DNA of 64,000 bases from Hyphomicrobiales bacterium (GCA_900473205.1 UCLB01000004.1:1-64000); one strand, 5' to 3'. Positions 37,129 through 48,892 are shown, numbered from the stretch's first letter. Numbers and translations are program-made. Notes: generated by a model not told the origin, from the sequence alone.

Positions 37129-37641
37129 TTATTTGTCCGAGAGGTGTCGAAACTCTGCGACGACCTTTTCGTAAACGCCGCGCTTGAACGGCACGATCAG
37201 GTCCGGCAGGCTTTCCATGGGTTTCCAACCCCAGTCATCGAATTCCGCCGTGTGGCTTCCCGGCGGTGGGTTGATCTGGATTTCGCTCTCGTCACCTTCG
37301 AAGCGGAAGGCAAACCAGCGCTGGGTCTGGCCGCGATATTTGCCGCGCAGGCCGATGCCGATCAGTTGCGGCGGCAGGTCGTAATTGATCCAGTCAGGCG
37401 CTTCCGCCAGAAGCGTGACCGTCTTCATGCCGGTTTCCTCGTAAAGCTCACGAAGAGCCGCTGGAAGCGGGTTCTCGCCCTTGTCTATGCCGCCTTGCGG
37501 CATTTGCCATAGCTGCGGGGAGCCATCGAATTCCGAGTTCTCAGCCGAAATACGCCGCCCGGCCCAGACGAGCCCCTCTGCGTTCAGAACCATGATTCCC
37601 ACGCAGGGGCGATAGGGAAGATCGTCTGCCTTGATCGTCAT
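37129..37641 (-). CDS. rppH: RNA pyrophosphohydrolase
   Basis: A 170-aa Nudix hydrolase that removes pyrophosphate from mRNA 5' ends and so starts decay. The Nudix box is [22 protein letters not shown] (about 53-74), and the N-terminal [11 protein letters not shown] is typical of RppH. I chose the ATG at 37641 ([12 protein letters not shown]): GAGG sits 6 bases upstream, inside the codons of an alternative upstream ATG. It ends the long leftward gene series, 31 bases after the polysaccharide deacetylase gene. Confidence 0.92.
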   Translation of the reverse strand: MTIKADDLPYRPCVGIMVLNAEGLVWAGRRISAENSEFDGSPQLWQMPQGGIDKGENPLPAALRELYEETGMKTVTLLAEAPDWINYDLPPQLIGIGLRGKYRGQTQRWFAFRFEGDESEIQINPPPGSHTAEFDDWGWKPMESLPDLIVPFKRGVYEKVVAEFRHLSDK

Positions 37642-37672
37642 CTCGAACCTCTTCATTGAACAGGTGAATGGC

Positions 37673-38875
37673 TTACTGCGCGGCCTGCTCGGAGACAAGC
37701 GCGGAAACGCCTACGACCTCGATGCCGCGTCCTGCTGCCTCCACAGACCATTTGGAAATTGCGCCGATGCTCTCATCGAAGGCGGAGGCGACGCCGATTG
37801 CGGAGCCGTTACGGCGCGCGATACGCTCCAGATCGTCCAGCTTGCGCAGGATGGCGTTTTCGTTCACCTGATCGTCAAGCTGCAAATCGGCAAAGCCTGC
37901 CGGTGCCGAGAGCGCCTTGGCAATGGGTGCGCTTTTCGACTGGGCTGAGGAGCCATCGTCCAGGAACAGCAGGCCGCGCGCGCCGATATCGCGCATGACA
38001 GGCTCCAGCGCCTTGTCTTCAGCCATGAAGCGCCCGCCGAGATAATTCATGATGCCGGTGTAATTGGTGATCTTGGCCATGGACCGGTGCAGCCGTTCCA
38101 GATTGAGCTTGGCGGGATCGGATGCCAGCAGCGTATCTGGTCCCGGATTGGTGCCGGGATAACCGAAGGGTTCGAAGGGAACTTGCAGCAGGATTTCGTG
38201 GCCCTTGCGGCGGCTTTCCTGCATCCAGCGTTGCAGGCTGTTGCCGCTGGCGGCAAAGCCGAGCGTGACTTCCGGCGGCAGATCGCGGATGGCCTTTTGC
38301 GTTCCGGTCTGGCTGAGCCCCAACCCGCCGACGATGATGGCGATGCGCGTGCCTCTGGCGCCTGACCACGGTCGGGCATATTGCTCCATCGGGCGCAGAC
38401 CATCGGCACTGACTTTCGGCAGCCTGCCAAAGGCAGAATCTTCCAGCAAATCCTCATTGGGCTGGGCGGCGATGCGGATGTCCTGCCCGTAGGTCTGGCC
38501 ACTCATCAGCACCGGGCCATCGGCGTCGCGCGTGCGCGGTGAGAAGACCGAAACGACATTGCCATCCGGCATGGTGTTTCTTTGCACATTGGCGCCAGAG
38601 CGACCGCTCTGCGGCGAGAATGCACCGCCATTTCCAGCGCTGCTGTCTGCTTTTGCAGTCTCGTCCGGGGTCGCCGTCGTGTCGTTTACAACAACATCAG
38701 GAGCAGTGGAGTTCTTCTCCAGATTGCCGGGAGACAGAGCGGTGTAAACCGAAAGGCCGCCAATGCCGCCGATAACAACAACGGCCAGAGCCGCAAGCGC
38801 AGAAAAGCGCCGGAACGAGCCGGCGCTTTTTTTTCTCTGTCGACCCATGAGCGGTTTGCGCAGGTCTGAAGGCAA
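37673..38875 (-). CDS. Divergent polysaccharide deacetylase family protein
   Basis: A 400-aa envelope protein. One N-terminal transmembrane anchor (about 25-48, [24 protein letters not shown]) and a low-complexity linker (about 50-150) lead to a divergent polysaccharide deacetylase domain (about 172-395, [24 protein letters not shown] through [21 protein letters not shown]). The catalytic metal residues of true deacetylases are not obvious. The family is regularly found beside ctpA and envC, as here, and is thought to help regulate peptidoglycan amidases. The start is TTG, and the first residues (SDLRKPL) fit relatives. Confidence 0.88.
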   Translation of the reverse strand: MPSDLRKPLMGRQRKKSAGSFRRFSALAALAVVVIGGIGGLSVYTALSPGNLEKNSTAPDVVVNDTTATPDETAKADSSAGNGGAFSPQSGRSGANVQRNTMPDGNVVSVFSPRTRDADGPVLMSGQTYGQDIRIAAQPNEDLLEDSAFGRLPKVSADGLRPMEQYARPWSGARGTRIAIIVGGLGLSQTGTQKAIRDLPPEVTLGFAASGNSLQRWMQESRRKGHEILLQVPFEPFGYPGTNPGPDTLLASDPAKLNLERLHRSMAKITNYTGIMNYLGGRFMAEDKALEPVMRDIGARGLLFLDDGSSAQSKSAPIAKALSAPAGFADLQLDDQVNENAILRKLDDLERIARRNGSAIGVASAFDESIGAISKWSVEAAGRGIEVVGVSALVSEQAAQ

Positions 38876-38941
38876 TGAACTATCCGTGACTGACTGCGAG
38901 CGGCGAAGAAGAGCAGCGGCTTGAGCCGATGCGCCTTCATC

Positions 38942-40270
38942 TTACTGCTTGTTGACGACAGCCTTTTCAGGGTTTGGCGGGAAGGACGGATCCGTCTTGG
39001 TGCCGTGGAACAGGTCCAGCGCATAGTTGAGCTGGATATCGTCCTTGGCTTCCGGCGGCACATAGGCTGCAGAGCCCGAACCTTCTTCCGTCTCGCTCTG
39101 GCCCTGAATATGGCCACGCAGGCTGGATTCGCCTTCGGCACGCACGCGTCCCTGAAGCTCTTCCGGCAGCGGCTGGTCCACCTTGATGTCAGGCGTGATG
39201 CCCGTGCCCTGAATGGACTTGCCCGATGGCGTGTAATAGAGCGCCGTCGTCAGGCGAAGCGCACCGGTATCACCCAGCGGAATGATCGTCTGAACGGAGC
39301 CCTTGCCGAAGGAACGGGTTCCGAGAACCGTCGCACGACGAAGATCCTGAAGCGCACCGGCCACGATTTCAGACGCGGAGGCCGAACCGCCGTTGACGAG
39401 AACGATAACAGGCTTGCCGTCGGTCAGATCGCCAGCCGTTGCGTTGAAGCGGCGGGTTTCCTCGGGGTTACGACCGCGGGTCGAAACGACCTCGCCGCGC
39501 TCGAGGAAGGCGTCGGAGACGTTGATGGCCTGATCGAGAAGACCGCCCGGATTGAGGCGCAGGTCAAGGACGTAGCCCTTCAGCTTATCGGCTGGAACGT
39601 CTTCCTTGATCTTCTTGATCGCCTTTTCGAGATCGTCATAGGTCTTTTCGGTAAAGGAAATGACGCGCAGATAACCGACATCGCCACCTTCGACACGCGA
39701 CTTGACGGCACGCACGGCAATGATTTCACGCATTACGCTGATGTCGAGCGGCTTGTCGGCGCCCTGACGGATGATCGTCAGCTTGATCGGTGTCTTGACC
39801 GCACCGCGCATCTTTTCCACGGCTTCCTCGAGCTTCAGGCCGCGAACTGGCTGACCGTCGATCTCCGAGATATAGTCACCGGCGAGAATGCCTGCCTTGG
39901 CAGCAGGTGTATCGTCCATCGGCGAGATGACCTTGACCAACTCGTTTTCCATCGTCACTTCGATGCCGAGACCGCCGAATTCACCCTTGGTCTGGGTGCG
40001 CATGTCGGTGGCATCCTGCGCATTCAGGAAGCTCGAATGCGGATCGAGCGAGCTCAGCATGCCGTTGATGGCGTTTTCGACCAGCTTCTTGTCGTCGGGT
40101 GGCGTCACATATTGAGCACGCACGCGTTCAAACACGTCACCAAAAATCGACAGCTCCTTGTAGGTCGAAGGACCGGCAGCCTGTGCCGGCATGCTTGCCG
40201 AGTAGATAACGCTCATCGCCGTGGCACCCATAAGTCCACCGATGAGGAGAAGTGAAGCCTTACGAATCAT
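38942..40270 (-). CDS. ctpA: Carboxy-terminal processing protease CtpA (S41)
   Basis: A 442-aa periplasmic serine protease. It has a Sec signal or anchor (MIRKASLLLIGGLMGATAMSVIYSAS), a PDZ domain (about 90-175), and the S41 core with catalytic Ser in GGSASASEIVAGAL and Lys in TRSFGKGSVQTI. Such proteases control cell-wall hydrolases. The start is the ATG at 40270, with AAGGG 6 bases upstream, overlapping the end of the envC-like gene by 11 bases. The frame is open to 40441 but only through envC-like coding sequence. Residues after 385 form a Gln/Glu-rich tail. Confidence 0.94.
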   Translation of the reverse strand: MIRKASLLLIGGLMGATAMSVIYSASMPAQAAGPSTYKELSIFGDVFERVRAQYVTPPDDKKLVENAINGMLSSLDPHSSFLNAQDATDMRTQTKGEFGGLGIEVTMENELVKVISPMDDTPAAKAGILAGDYISEIDGQPVRGLKLEEAVEKMRGAVKTPIKLTIIRQGADKPLDISVMREIIAVRAVKSRVEGGDVGYLRVISFTEKTYDDLEKAIKKIKEDVPADKLKGYVLDLRLNPGGLLDQAINVSDAFLERGEVVSTRGRNPEETRRFNATAGDLTDGKPVIVLVNGGSASASEIVAGALQDLRRATVLGTRSFGKGSVQTIIPLGDTGALRLTTALYYTPSGKSIQGTGITPDIKVDQPLPEELQGRVRAEGESSLRGHIQGQSETEEGSGSAAYVPPEAKDDIQLNYALDLFHGTKTDPSFPPNPEKAVVNKQ

Positions 40271-41666
40271 TGCGCGCCCTTCCGGTATTTTTTGCGGTCC
40301 ACCAAGGTTGAGAATCAACCGGTACGCCGTCTTTCCTGAATTCAATGTAAAGCGTCGGCCTGTCAGTTTCCAGCGCCAATGCAGCGGCACTTGCCACTCT
40401 TTTTGCGCCCATGGAGGCAATGGGTTCACCAGAGAACACAAACATGCCCTGCCTTGTCCTCACATTGTCCATGCCTGTCAGCACCAGATGATAACCGTCA
40501 CCGGCATTGAGAATAATCATGCGGCCATAACTGCGAAATTCCCCGGCGAAAACGACGAACCCATCAGCAGGCGCAGTCACCAGTGCTTCGGGGCCGGTTG
40601 CAACGACGATACCCTTGGAAAAATGCCCTGTTCCGTCGGCATCACCGAACTTTCGCAGCACATCGCCAGTGACCGGCATGGCCAGTTTACCCTTCAGACT
40701 CGAAAACGGATATGCGGGCGCAATGCGGTTTTTATCGGGCATTCCGGCGTCGGTTTGGGCCTGTACTTTATCCCGTTCGGACTGCGATAAAGCGGCCAGT
40801 CTTTCCTGCTCCAGGCGCTCTTTTTCTTTTGCCTCACGCACCGAGGAAATCTCGCTTTCAAGCGATGAAACCAGCCCTTCGAGACTGGTCGCCTTGCTCG
40901 CAAGTTCTTCAGAACGCTTGCGTTCTGCCTCCAGCTCGCTGGCCGTCTGAGTATTGCGCTTCTCGTTTTCGAGCCGCAGAAGATCGAGCCGCTTTTCCTC
41001 TTCGAGGCTCGCGGTCATCGTGTCTGTCAGCTGTTGTTTTTCGCCCGCGATAGCCTGGCGCAGGTCGGTCAACTCTTTGAGAGCAGAAACCAGCTTGTCG
41101 GTCTCCGAGCGGATGCCCGGAACGACTGCGCCCAGCAGAATGGCGCTGCGCACGGATGCCAGCGCATCTTCCGGCGAGACGAGAAGGGCAGGGGGCGGAT
41201 TGCGGCCCATGCGTTGCAGCGCAGCCAGCACTTCTGCCAGCACACCGCGCCGTTCTCGCAGGGACGCCTTGACCTCATCTTCGCGAATGCCAAGCTTGGC
41301 AAGGCGGTCCTCGCCATCGCTGATCTTGGCTTCCAGATCCTTGCGACGCGCAGCCGAGGCGATCAACTCGTCCTTGATGCGGGCCGTATCCTGATTGAGT
41401 GCTGCAATACTGTCTTGCAGCTGACGGGATTTGTCTTCGGACAGGCCGATACTATCGACCAGTTCCTGCAAATCCTCGCGGTTCTGGTCACGGCGTTTTT
41501 CGAGCGCATCGAGATCGTTTGGCTGTTGGGTCGCACCCTCTGTCGTGGCTGGCACGACGTCTTCCTGAGCCCATGCGCGAAGAGCCGGATAGGCGGCGAC
41601 CATGCAGGCAGCAAGGATCGCACCCGAAAGGGTCGTCCACCTGTGTCTGCGGGGTGCATCTGCCAT
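40260..41666 (-). CDS. EnvC-like murein hydrolase activator (degenerate LytM/M23 domain)
   Basis: A 468-aa periplasmic protein. It has a signal peptide (cleavage near AWAQ, about 34), a long coiled coil (about 48-290) and a C-terminal M23/LytM fold (about 345-455). Metal-binding residues of active M23 enzymes are not conserved (FSKGIVVAT where HxxxD is expected, YHLVLTGM where HxH is expected). It is therefore probably a non-catalytic activator of septal amidases, like EnvC. It overlaps ctpA by 11 bases, so activator and protease are coupled. Confidence 0.9.
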   Translation of the reverse strand: MADAPRRHRWTTLSGAILAACMVAAYPALRAWAQEDVVPATTEGATQQPNDLDALEKRRDQNREDLQELVDSIGLSEDKSRQLQDSIAALNQDTARIKDELIASAARRKDLEAKISDGEDRLAKLGIREDEVKASLRERRGVLAEVLAALQRMGRNPPPALLVSPEDALASVRSAILLGAVVPGIRSETDKLVSALKELTDLRQAIAGEKQQLTDTMTASLEEEKRLDLLRLENEKRNTQTASELEAERKRSEELASKATSLEGLVSSLESEISSVREAKEKERLEQERLAALSQSERDKVQAQTDAGMPDKNRIAPAYPFSSLKGKLAMPVTGDVLRKFGDADGTGHFSKGIVVATGPEALVTAPADGFVVFAGEFRSYGRMIILNAGDGYHLVLTGMDNVRTRQGMFVFSGEPIASMGAKRVASAAALALETDRPTLYIEFRKDGVPVDSQPWWTAKNTGRARNDS

Positions 41667-41793
41667 GGAATATGTCTAACCGTCGAAAAGATTGGCGACC
41701 ATACGCTGCTTCGGCGCGTCGCGCCAAGAGGGTCATCACCGGACTAGGCAATATGATGGCCGGATTTGTGGCGAGATGCGGCGCCGGGAAACT

Positions 41794-42276
41794 TTAAACG
41801 CGGTGATAGGGATGGCCCGAAAGGATCGTCACCGCGCGATAAAGCTGTTCTGCAATTAGAATTCGCACGAGTTGATGCGGCCATGTGAGTTTGCCGAGAC
41901 ACAGGGTGGCGGAGGCCTTGTCGTAAAGCGATGGGTCCAGCCCATCCGCACCGCCTATGGCGATCACCAGATCGCGCTTGCCGCTATCGCGCATGTTGCC
42001 GAAGAGATCGGCAAAGGCCGGGCTGTCGAGCGCCTTGCCGCGCTCGTCGAGAAGAATGAGGGCTGCGCCGTCAGCCAGATGTTTTTCCAGCATCGCAGCT
42101 TCCTCACGCTTGCGCGTTTCGGCGTTGGAAGCGCGGCTTTCCGCCACCTCTATGACACGGGAAAATTCGAGACCGATGGCCGGTCCCGTTTTGGCGAAAC
42201 GGTCCAGATAGCGCGACGCAAGATCTTTTTCAGGGCCGGATTTGAGCCGTCCCACCGCAAAAATCGAAATCCGCAT
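41794..42276 (-). CDS. rlmH: 23S rRNA (pseudouridine-1915-N3)-methyltransferase
   Basis: A 160-aa SPOUT methyltransferase that modifies helix 69 of 23S rRNA in assembled 70S ribosomes. It starts MRISIFAVGRLKSGPEKDL. The SAM-binding knot contains LILLDERGK, AIGGADG (about 107-113) and the C-terminal TWPHQLVRILIAEQLYRA...GHPYHR. The length is typical. It lies between rsfS and envC-like genes on the same strand. The 102 bases to rsfS hold a 9-bp hairpin (42347-42367). Confidence 0.95.
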   Translation of the reverse strand: MRISIFAVGRLKSGPEKDLASRYLDRFAKTGPAIGLEFSRVIEVAESRASNAETRKREEAAMLEKHLADGAALILLDERGKALDSPAFADLFGNMRDSGKRDLVIAIGGADGLDPSLYDKASATLCLGKLTWPHQLVRILIAEQLYRAVTILSGHPYHRV

Positions 42277-42346
42277 TCACACATCCATCCATATCGCAAA
42301 CTCAGTCGTTTGCGTATCTATCAGGACAGGCTGCGGATTTCTATGC

Positions 42347-42367
42347 GGCCGATGCGGCGCATCGGCC
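42347..42367. other. Hairpin between rsfS and rlmH
   Basis: GGCCGATGC, loop GGC, GCATCGGCC: a perfect 9-bp stem without a T tract. It could protect a processed 3' end or reduce read-through into rlmH. Confidence 0.35.
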
Positions 42368-42378
42368 TTGAAACCGCA

Positions 42379-42792
42379 TCAATGCAGCGTTTCTTCCTCG
42401 ATGTCAGGGGCGGCCCACATCTTTTCGATGTTGTAGAACGCTCGGACTTCGGGACGGAACACATGGATGATGACATCGCCTGCGTCGATCACGACCCAGT
42501 CACCGGCTTCTAAGCCTTCGACGCGGGAGTGACCGAAGCCCTCATCCTTCATATCGGAGATGAGATGCTCGCAAATGGCCGAGACATGCCTGTTGGATCG
42601 CCCGGAGACTACGACCATGTAGTCCGCAAGCGCCGATTTTCCGGCAATGTTCAGGTAAACGATATCTTCTGCTTTGGAGTCCTCTACGCTTGCGAGGACG
42701 GTTCCGAGGGCACGACGGGCAGCATCAACGCCACTCTCCATGCTCTTTGGGATAGCGCTGAAAGCTCTTCCCTTGGTGTGTACTGTTGTCAG
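42379..42792 (-). CDS. rsfS: Ribosomal silencing factor RsfS
   Basis: A 137-aa protein that binds ribosomal protein L14 and blocks subunit joining when nutrients are scarce. Family segments: DSKAEDIVYLNIAGKSALADYMVVVSGRSNRHV (about 42-74) and VEGLEAGDWVVIDAGDVIIHVF...FYNIEKMW. The start is odd: relatives begin MTTVHTKG, and here that position is CTG (42792) with a strong GGAAAGGG 6 bases upstream. A TTG at 42816 and an ATG at 42741 are in frame but lack a good ribosome-binding site. The C-terminus is acidic (DIEEETLH). Confidence 0.9.
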   Translation of the reverse strand: MTTVHTKGRAFSAIPKSMESGVDAARRALGTVLASVEDSKAEDIVYLNIAGKSALADYMVVVSGRSNRHVSAICEHLISDMKDEGFGHSRVEGLEAGDWVVIDAGDVIIHVFRPEVRAFYNIEKMWAAPDIEEETLH

Positions 42793-42913
42793 TGGTTTCC
42801 CTTTCCGAAATGACAAACCAGATACTGTGCAGCGATTCTTCACGCCACAGAGTAAAGTTGGCATCAAAGCGTTAAGTTTTCAAGATGTGGGGACGCAATC
42901 CGCACGTCATACT

Positions 42914-43537
42914 TTATCTATGACCGTTGCGCAGCGCCGTGGAACTGAGCGTCGAACGCGGTCCGTGGATGAAAACCCAGGCGGGCGCGGTCTTGGTCCA
43001 CAAAACACCGGCATCGTCTTCATCCACCCGCGCATGGCTGAAAGCCTGCGCCATGGTGGAGGAGAGATAGGCCAAAGTCGCGCCGGGCCGGTCGATGACG
43101 GCAATCGGGAAGGTTTCAGCGATCTTGCGCCACTTCTGCCAGCGATGGAATGTGCGCAGATTATCCGCCCCCATGATCCAGATGAAATGCACATGCGGGT
43201 TTCTGGCCTTGATCTTCGCCAGCGTATTGGCCGTGTAACTGATGCCGAGCGATTGCTCGAACGCCGTGACCTTGACGCGCGGATCGCTGATCAGCTTTTC
43301 GCAAGCCTCGATGCGGGTTTTCAGCGGCGCAAGCTCCGCCTTGTTTTTCAGTGGATTACCGGGTGTGACCATCCACCAAAGCTGGTCGAGGCCGAGCCGT
43401 CGCAGGGCGATTTCGGCAACCAGCGCATGGCCCGCATGGGGTGGATTGAACGACCCGCCGAACAGGCCGATGACCATGCCGCGCTCCGTATGCGGCATGG
43501 TGAGGTGGTGCTTGTCCAGACCGGTATCGTCAGTCAC
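42914..43537 (-). CDS. nadD: Nicotinate-nucleotide adenylyltransferase
   Basis: A 207-aa enzyme that makes deamido-NAD from nicotinate mononucleotide and ATP. It has the nucleotidyltransferase signature GLFGGSFNPPHAGH (about 24-37), the WWMVTPGNPLK substrate loop and the SYTANTL motif. The start is GTG (43537), 3 bases after the proA stop codon. An internal ATG (MVIGLFGG) would also preserve the domain. proA-nadD-rsfS-rlmH is a widespread gene order. Confidence 0.93.
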   Translation of the reverse strand: MTDDTGLDKHHLTMPHTERGMVIGLFGGSFNPPHAGHALVAEIALRRLGLDQLWWMVTPGNPLKNKAELAPLKTRIEACEKLISDPRVKVTAFEQSLGISYTANTLAKIKARNPHVHFIWIMGADNLRTFHRWQKWRKIAETFPIAVIDRPGATLAYLSSTMAQAFSHARVDEDDAGVLWTKTAPAWVFIHGPRSTLSSTALRNGHR

Positions 43538-43540
43538 ATA

Positions 43541-44819
43541 TCATGTCCGCGTCTGGCCGGTGCCATGCACACGGTATTTGAAGGACGTCAACTGTTCGAC
43601 GCCGACAGGGCCACGCGCATGCATTTTGCCGGTGGCGATGCCGATTTCTGCGCCCATGCCGAATTCACCGCCATCGGCGAATTGCGTCGAGGCATTGTGC
43701 AGCAGGATGGCGGAATCGATTTCGTTGAAGAAACGTTCGACCACGCTGGAATCTTCCGCAATCACTGCTTCGGTGTGATTGGACGAGTATGTGCCGATAT
43801 GTTCGATAGCGCCGGAAATTCCGTCTACCACTTCCACCGATATGATCGCGTCAAGATATTCCGTGCGCCAGTCTTCTTCCGTCGCGGCTTTCACGCCTTC
43901 GACGGCTTTCTGCACGATCTCGGAACCACGTACTTCGCATCCGGCATCAAGCAAAATTCGGACCAGTGGTTCGAGATGCGTCGATACGGCAGCGGCATCG
44001 ACAAGCAGCGTTTCCGCAGAACCGCAAATGCCGGTGCGACGCATCTTGGCGTTCAGCACGATGTTTTTCGCCATATCAAGATCAGCGGATTGATCGACAT
44101 AGACGTGGCAGATGCCTTCCAGATGCGCGAAGACCGGAACGCGCGCTTCAGACTGCACGCGCGCAACGAGGCTTTTGCCGCCGCGTGGAACGATCACATC
44201 CACCGTGCCACCAAGTCCGCCGAGTAGACTGCCAACGGCTGCGCGATCCGTGACGGGCACGAGTTGGATCGCATGCTCTGGAAGTCCCGCGATCTTCAAA
44301 CCTTCCACGAGGCAGGCATGGATAGCACGCGATGAATATTGCGAATCCGAACCGCCGCGGAGGATCACGGCGTTGCCTGCTTTGAGGCATAGCGCGCCGG
44401 CATCCGCCGTCACGTTTGGGCGGCTTTCATAGATGACGCCGATGACGCCAAGCGGCGTGCGAACACGTTCGATCTTCAGGCCGTTGGGCCGATCCCAGGC
44501 AGCAATGATCTCACCCACGGGATCGGCAAGGGCTGCGATGGAACGAATACCCTCGGCAATGCTTGCGATCCGTGCATCGTCCAGTTTCAGCCGGTCGATG
44601 AAGGAGGCGGCAACGCCTGAACTTTCGGCGGCAGCAAGGTCTCTGACGTTGGCTTCGAGAATTCTGTCTTTCGACGCCTCGATGGCAGAGGCCATGGCCA
44701 GCAAAGCGCGGTTTTTCTGATCCGCGCTTGCGATGGACAACGGTCGCGAAGCAGATTTTGCCTGAGCGCCGATGGACATCATCAGCGTTTCAACATCATG
44801 GCTCTGCTTCACGGCCTGT

Positions 44820-44827
<8 letters not shown>
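43541..44827 (-). CDS. proA: Gamma-glutamyl phosphate reductase
   Basis: A 428-aa aldehyde-dehydrogenase-fold enzyme that reduces glutamyl phosphate with NADPH, the second step of proline synthesis. The catalytic Cys lies in [15 protein letters not shown], and [14 protein letters not shown] is a family signature. The ATG at 44827 (MPEQAVKQS) overlaps the proB end by 8 bases and has AAGGA 8 bases upstream; an ATG at 44836 is the alternative. Confidence 0.95.
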
Positions 44828-47074
<2,247 letters not shown>

Positions 47075-47194
47075 TTAGTGGCAATTCCAGCAAAGGTTTG
47101 CGGTCTTGCTTTTTTAAAAAAGGATCTGCCGATCCAAATATAGGCGCAGGCTCTCAAGGTCAAAGATTATCGTGGCGTGAGAGCCGATAGAGCA

Positions 47195-47220
47195 AGGCCG
47201 GTTTGCGATGAAACCGGCCT
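47195..47220 (-). terminator. Hairpin between GNAT genes and obgE
   Basis: AGGCCGGTTT, loop GCGATG, AAACCGGCCT: a perfect 10-bp stem 14 bases beyond the stop codon of the second GNAT gene. There is little T tract, so termination may be partial. Confidence 0.5.
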
Positions 47221-47233
47221 CGTTTCGATTTCT

Positions 47234-47824
47234 TCACGGTCGGGCTGCGCGAAATGCCTCTGCGGTCAGTGCGGTATCCAGATGCGTGACCATGCTTGCC
47301 CGGGCAACAGCATAGACTTCCTTGCATCCGTTGATGTGGAAACCGAGCTTGTCCTGCACGCGCAACGAGGCAGGATTGTCGGCAAACACGCCGGAATAGA
47401 GCACTTCGCCGGGCTTGCGCTCGAAGAAATGCTTAACGACCGCCGCCACGGCTTCGGTCATGTAGCCCTTGCCCCAATGGGCACGACCGAGCCAATAGCC
47501 AAGACGCCACTCGTCATAAAGCCGTTCGATCGAGACGACGCCGATCAGCGTGTCATCACCGCAGGTTATGGCAAAATCCCAGTCCGGCAGGGTGCCGGAC
47601 GTGCGAAGGATCAGCCATTCCAGCGCATCCTGCTTGTAATAGGGTGCCGGGACCCGCGCCAGCATGCGCGTGACCTCAAAATCGCTGAGAGATTCGGCAA
47701 TGCTGCCCGCATCCGCAAGGCGCTGCGGGCGCAGCACCAAACGGTTGGTCTTCAATGTCGGGCAGGGGCTTTGCGAAGCCGCTGTCACGGCGGCTGGAGA
47801 CCGCATCGATTGAGCCGTCCTCAT
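47234..47824 (-). CDS. GNAT-family N-acetyltransferase (RimJ/RimL-like), second of a pair
   Basis: A 196-aa acetyltransferase. The GNAT core runs from TNRLVLRPQRLADAGSIAE (about 37) through the acetyl-CoA loop YWLGRAHWGKGYMTEAVAAVV to ASLRVQDKLGF. This layout is typical of RimJ/RimL enzymes that acetylate protein N-termini, but substrates vary. I chose the ATG at 47824 (MRTAQSMRSP): it overlaps the upstream GNAT stop codon by ATGA and has GGGGAG nearby. The frame is open further upstream only inside the other gene. Confidence 0.85.
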   Translation of the reverse strand: MRTAQSMRSPAAVTAASQSPCPTLKTNRLVLRPQRLADAGSIAESLSDFEVTRMLARVPAPYYKQDALEWLILRTSGTLPDWDFAITCGDDTLIGVVSIERLYDEWRLGYWLGRAHWGKGYMTEAVAAVVKHFFERKPGEVLYSGVFADNPASLRVQDKLGFHINGCKEVYAVARASMVTHLDTALTAEAFRAARP

Positions 47825-48453
47825 CGCATATCTCCCCAGCTTCTGAGCGATACCCATGTCTTGCGATCCAGCCTGTACCATTCGACCGGAACCATGCCGC
47901 CAAGCGCCAGCGAACCGACCATGCCGGAACCCTGAAGCTGAAAACCGCACTTTTGTATGACGCGGCGCGACGCGATGTTGGTGACGCGGCAACGGGCATC
48001 GATCTGCTCGATGTCCCGCGTGCGGAAGGCCATGTCGATCAAGGCATGGGCGGCTTCGGTGGTGTAGCCGTTGTTCCAGTAAGGTTCGCCCAGCCAGTAG
48101 CCCATTTCGAGCGTCTTGCCGTCTTCGTGCGGTTCCAGCCCGCAGCAGCCCATAAACTCGCCGTTCTCCATGCGGGTAATCGCATAGACGCACTTGCCAA
48201 TCTCGCCCACTTTTGCACGTCGCACGAAATCCGCGGCATCTTTGGCCGTGTAAGGGTGCGGCATACGCGACACCATGGTCGCAATATTGGCGTTGTTGGC
48301 AAGATGGGCAAGGGCGTCAATGTCTTCTTCGTGAGGCGCGCGCATAACGAGCCTTGACGATAATAAGACGGGGCAATCGCTCCTTGACCGATCGGGTCTC
48401 GGCCGTTCTTCGGGTGACCGTGATTGGTCTACCCTTAACAATTCAGCTTGCAT
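47821..48453 (-). CDS. GNAT-family N-acetyltransferase (RimJ/RimL-like), first of a pair
   Basis: A 210-aa acetyltransferase with the same plan as its downstream neighbour: SSRLVMRAPHEEDIDALAHLANN (about 32-54), the acetyl-CoA loop YWLGEPYWNNGYTTEAAHALID, and IASRRVIQKCGF. The two overlap by 4 bases and probably arose by an old duplication. They sit between rpmA and obgE, so ribosomal protein substrates are possible but unproven. A strong terminator separates them from rpmA. Confidence 0.85.
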   Translation of the reverse strand: MQAELLRVDQSRSPEERPRPDRSRSDCPVLLSSRLVMRAPHEEDIDALAHLANNANIATMVSRMPHPYTAKDAADFVRRAKVGEIGKCVYAITRMENGEFMGCCGLEPHEDGKTLEMGYWLGEPYWNNGYTTEAAHALIDMAFRTRDIEQIDARCRVTNIASRRVIQKCGFQLQGSGMVGSLALGGMVPVEWYRLDRKTWVSLRSWGDMR

Positions 48454-48478
48454 GGTTCAGTCCCTCCATGAGGTTAAG

Positions 48479-48518
48479 AAAAAAGGGGAGTTGGGTGGTG
48501 CCCCAACTCCCCTTTTTT
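48479..48518 (-). terminator. Strong terminator after rpmA
   Basis: AAAAAAGGGGAGTTGGG and its complement CCCAACTCCCCTTTTTT form a stem of about 17 bp. Read leftward it follows the rpmA stop codon by 64 bases and has a T run. It should insulate the ribosomal genes from the GNAT-obgE genes. Confidence 0.9.
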
Positions 48519-48582
48519 GTGACTGAACCTGTTACGTCTCAGCCGGGTCATTGGGACACCGGCTGCATATGACGCTACCGGC

Positions 48583-48852
48583 TTATTCTGCTGCTTCCGC
48601 TTTCGGTGCCACAGACACGTATACGCGGCCATTGCCCTTCGTGCGGAAGGATACATTACCGGCGGTAAGCGCGAAAATCGTGTGGTCCTTGCCGAGACCG
48701 ACATTGGCGCCCGGATGCCACTGCGTGCCGCGCTGGCGCAGAATAATGTTGCCTGGAATGACAGCTTCGCCGCCGAACTTCTTTACGCCAAGGCGCTTGG
48801 AGTTGGAATCGCGACCGTTACGCGAAGAACCACCAGCTTTTTTATGTGCCAT
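48583..48852 (-). CDS. rpmA: 50S ribosomal protein L27
   Basis: An 89-aa ribosomal protein near the peptidyl transferase centre. It starts [20 protein letters not shown], the canonical mature-type bacterial N-terminus, with no cleavable extension. [21 protein letters not shown] is a family signature. It lies 40 bases after rplU. Confidence 0.98.
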   Translation of the reverse strand: MAHKKAGGSSRNGRDSNSKRLGVKKFGGEAVIPGNIILRQRGTQWHPGANVGLGKDHTIFALTAGNVSFRTKGNGRVYVSVAPKAEAAE

Positions 48853-48892
48853 TGGATTGCTCCTTTAAACCTAGTTTCCCGTGTCGCGCCGA

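Noticed and set aside
38921-40255. A 444-codon rightward frame opposite ctpA
   Set aside because: Antisense shadow; ctpA on the other strand has a complete S41 protease.
42674-44227. A 517-codon rightward frame spanning rsfS, nadD and proA on the opposite strand
   Set aside because: Runs through three established genes and has no domain.
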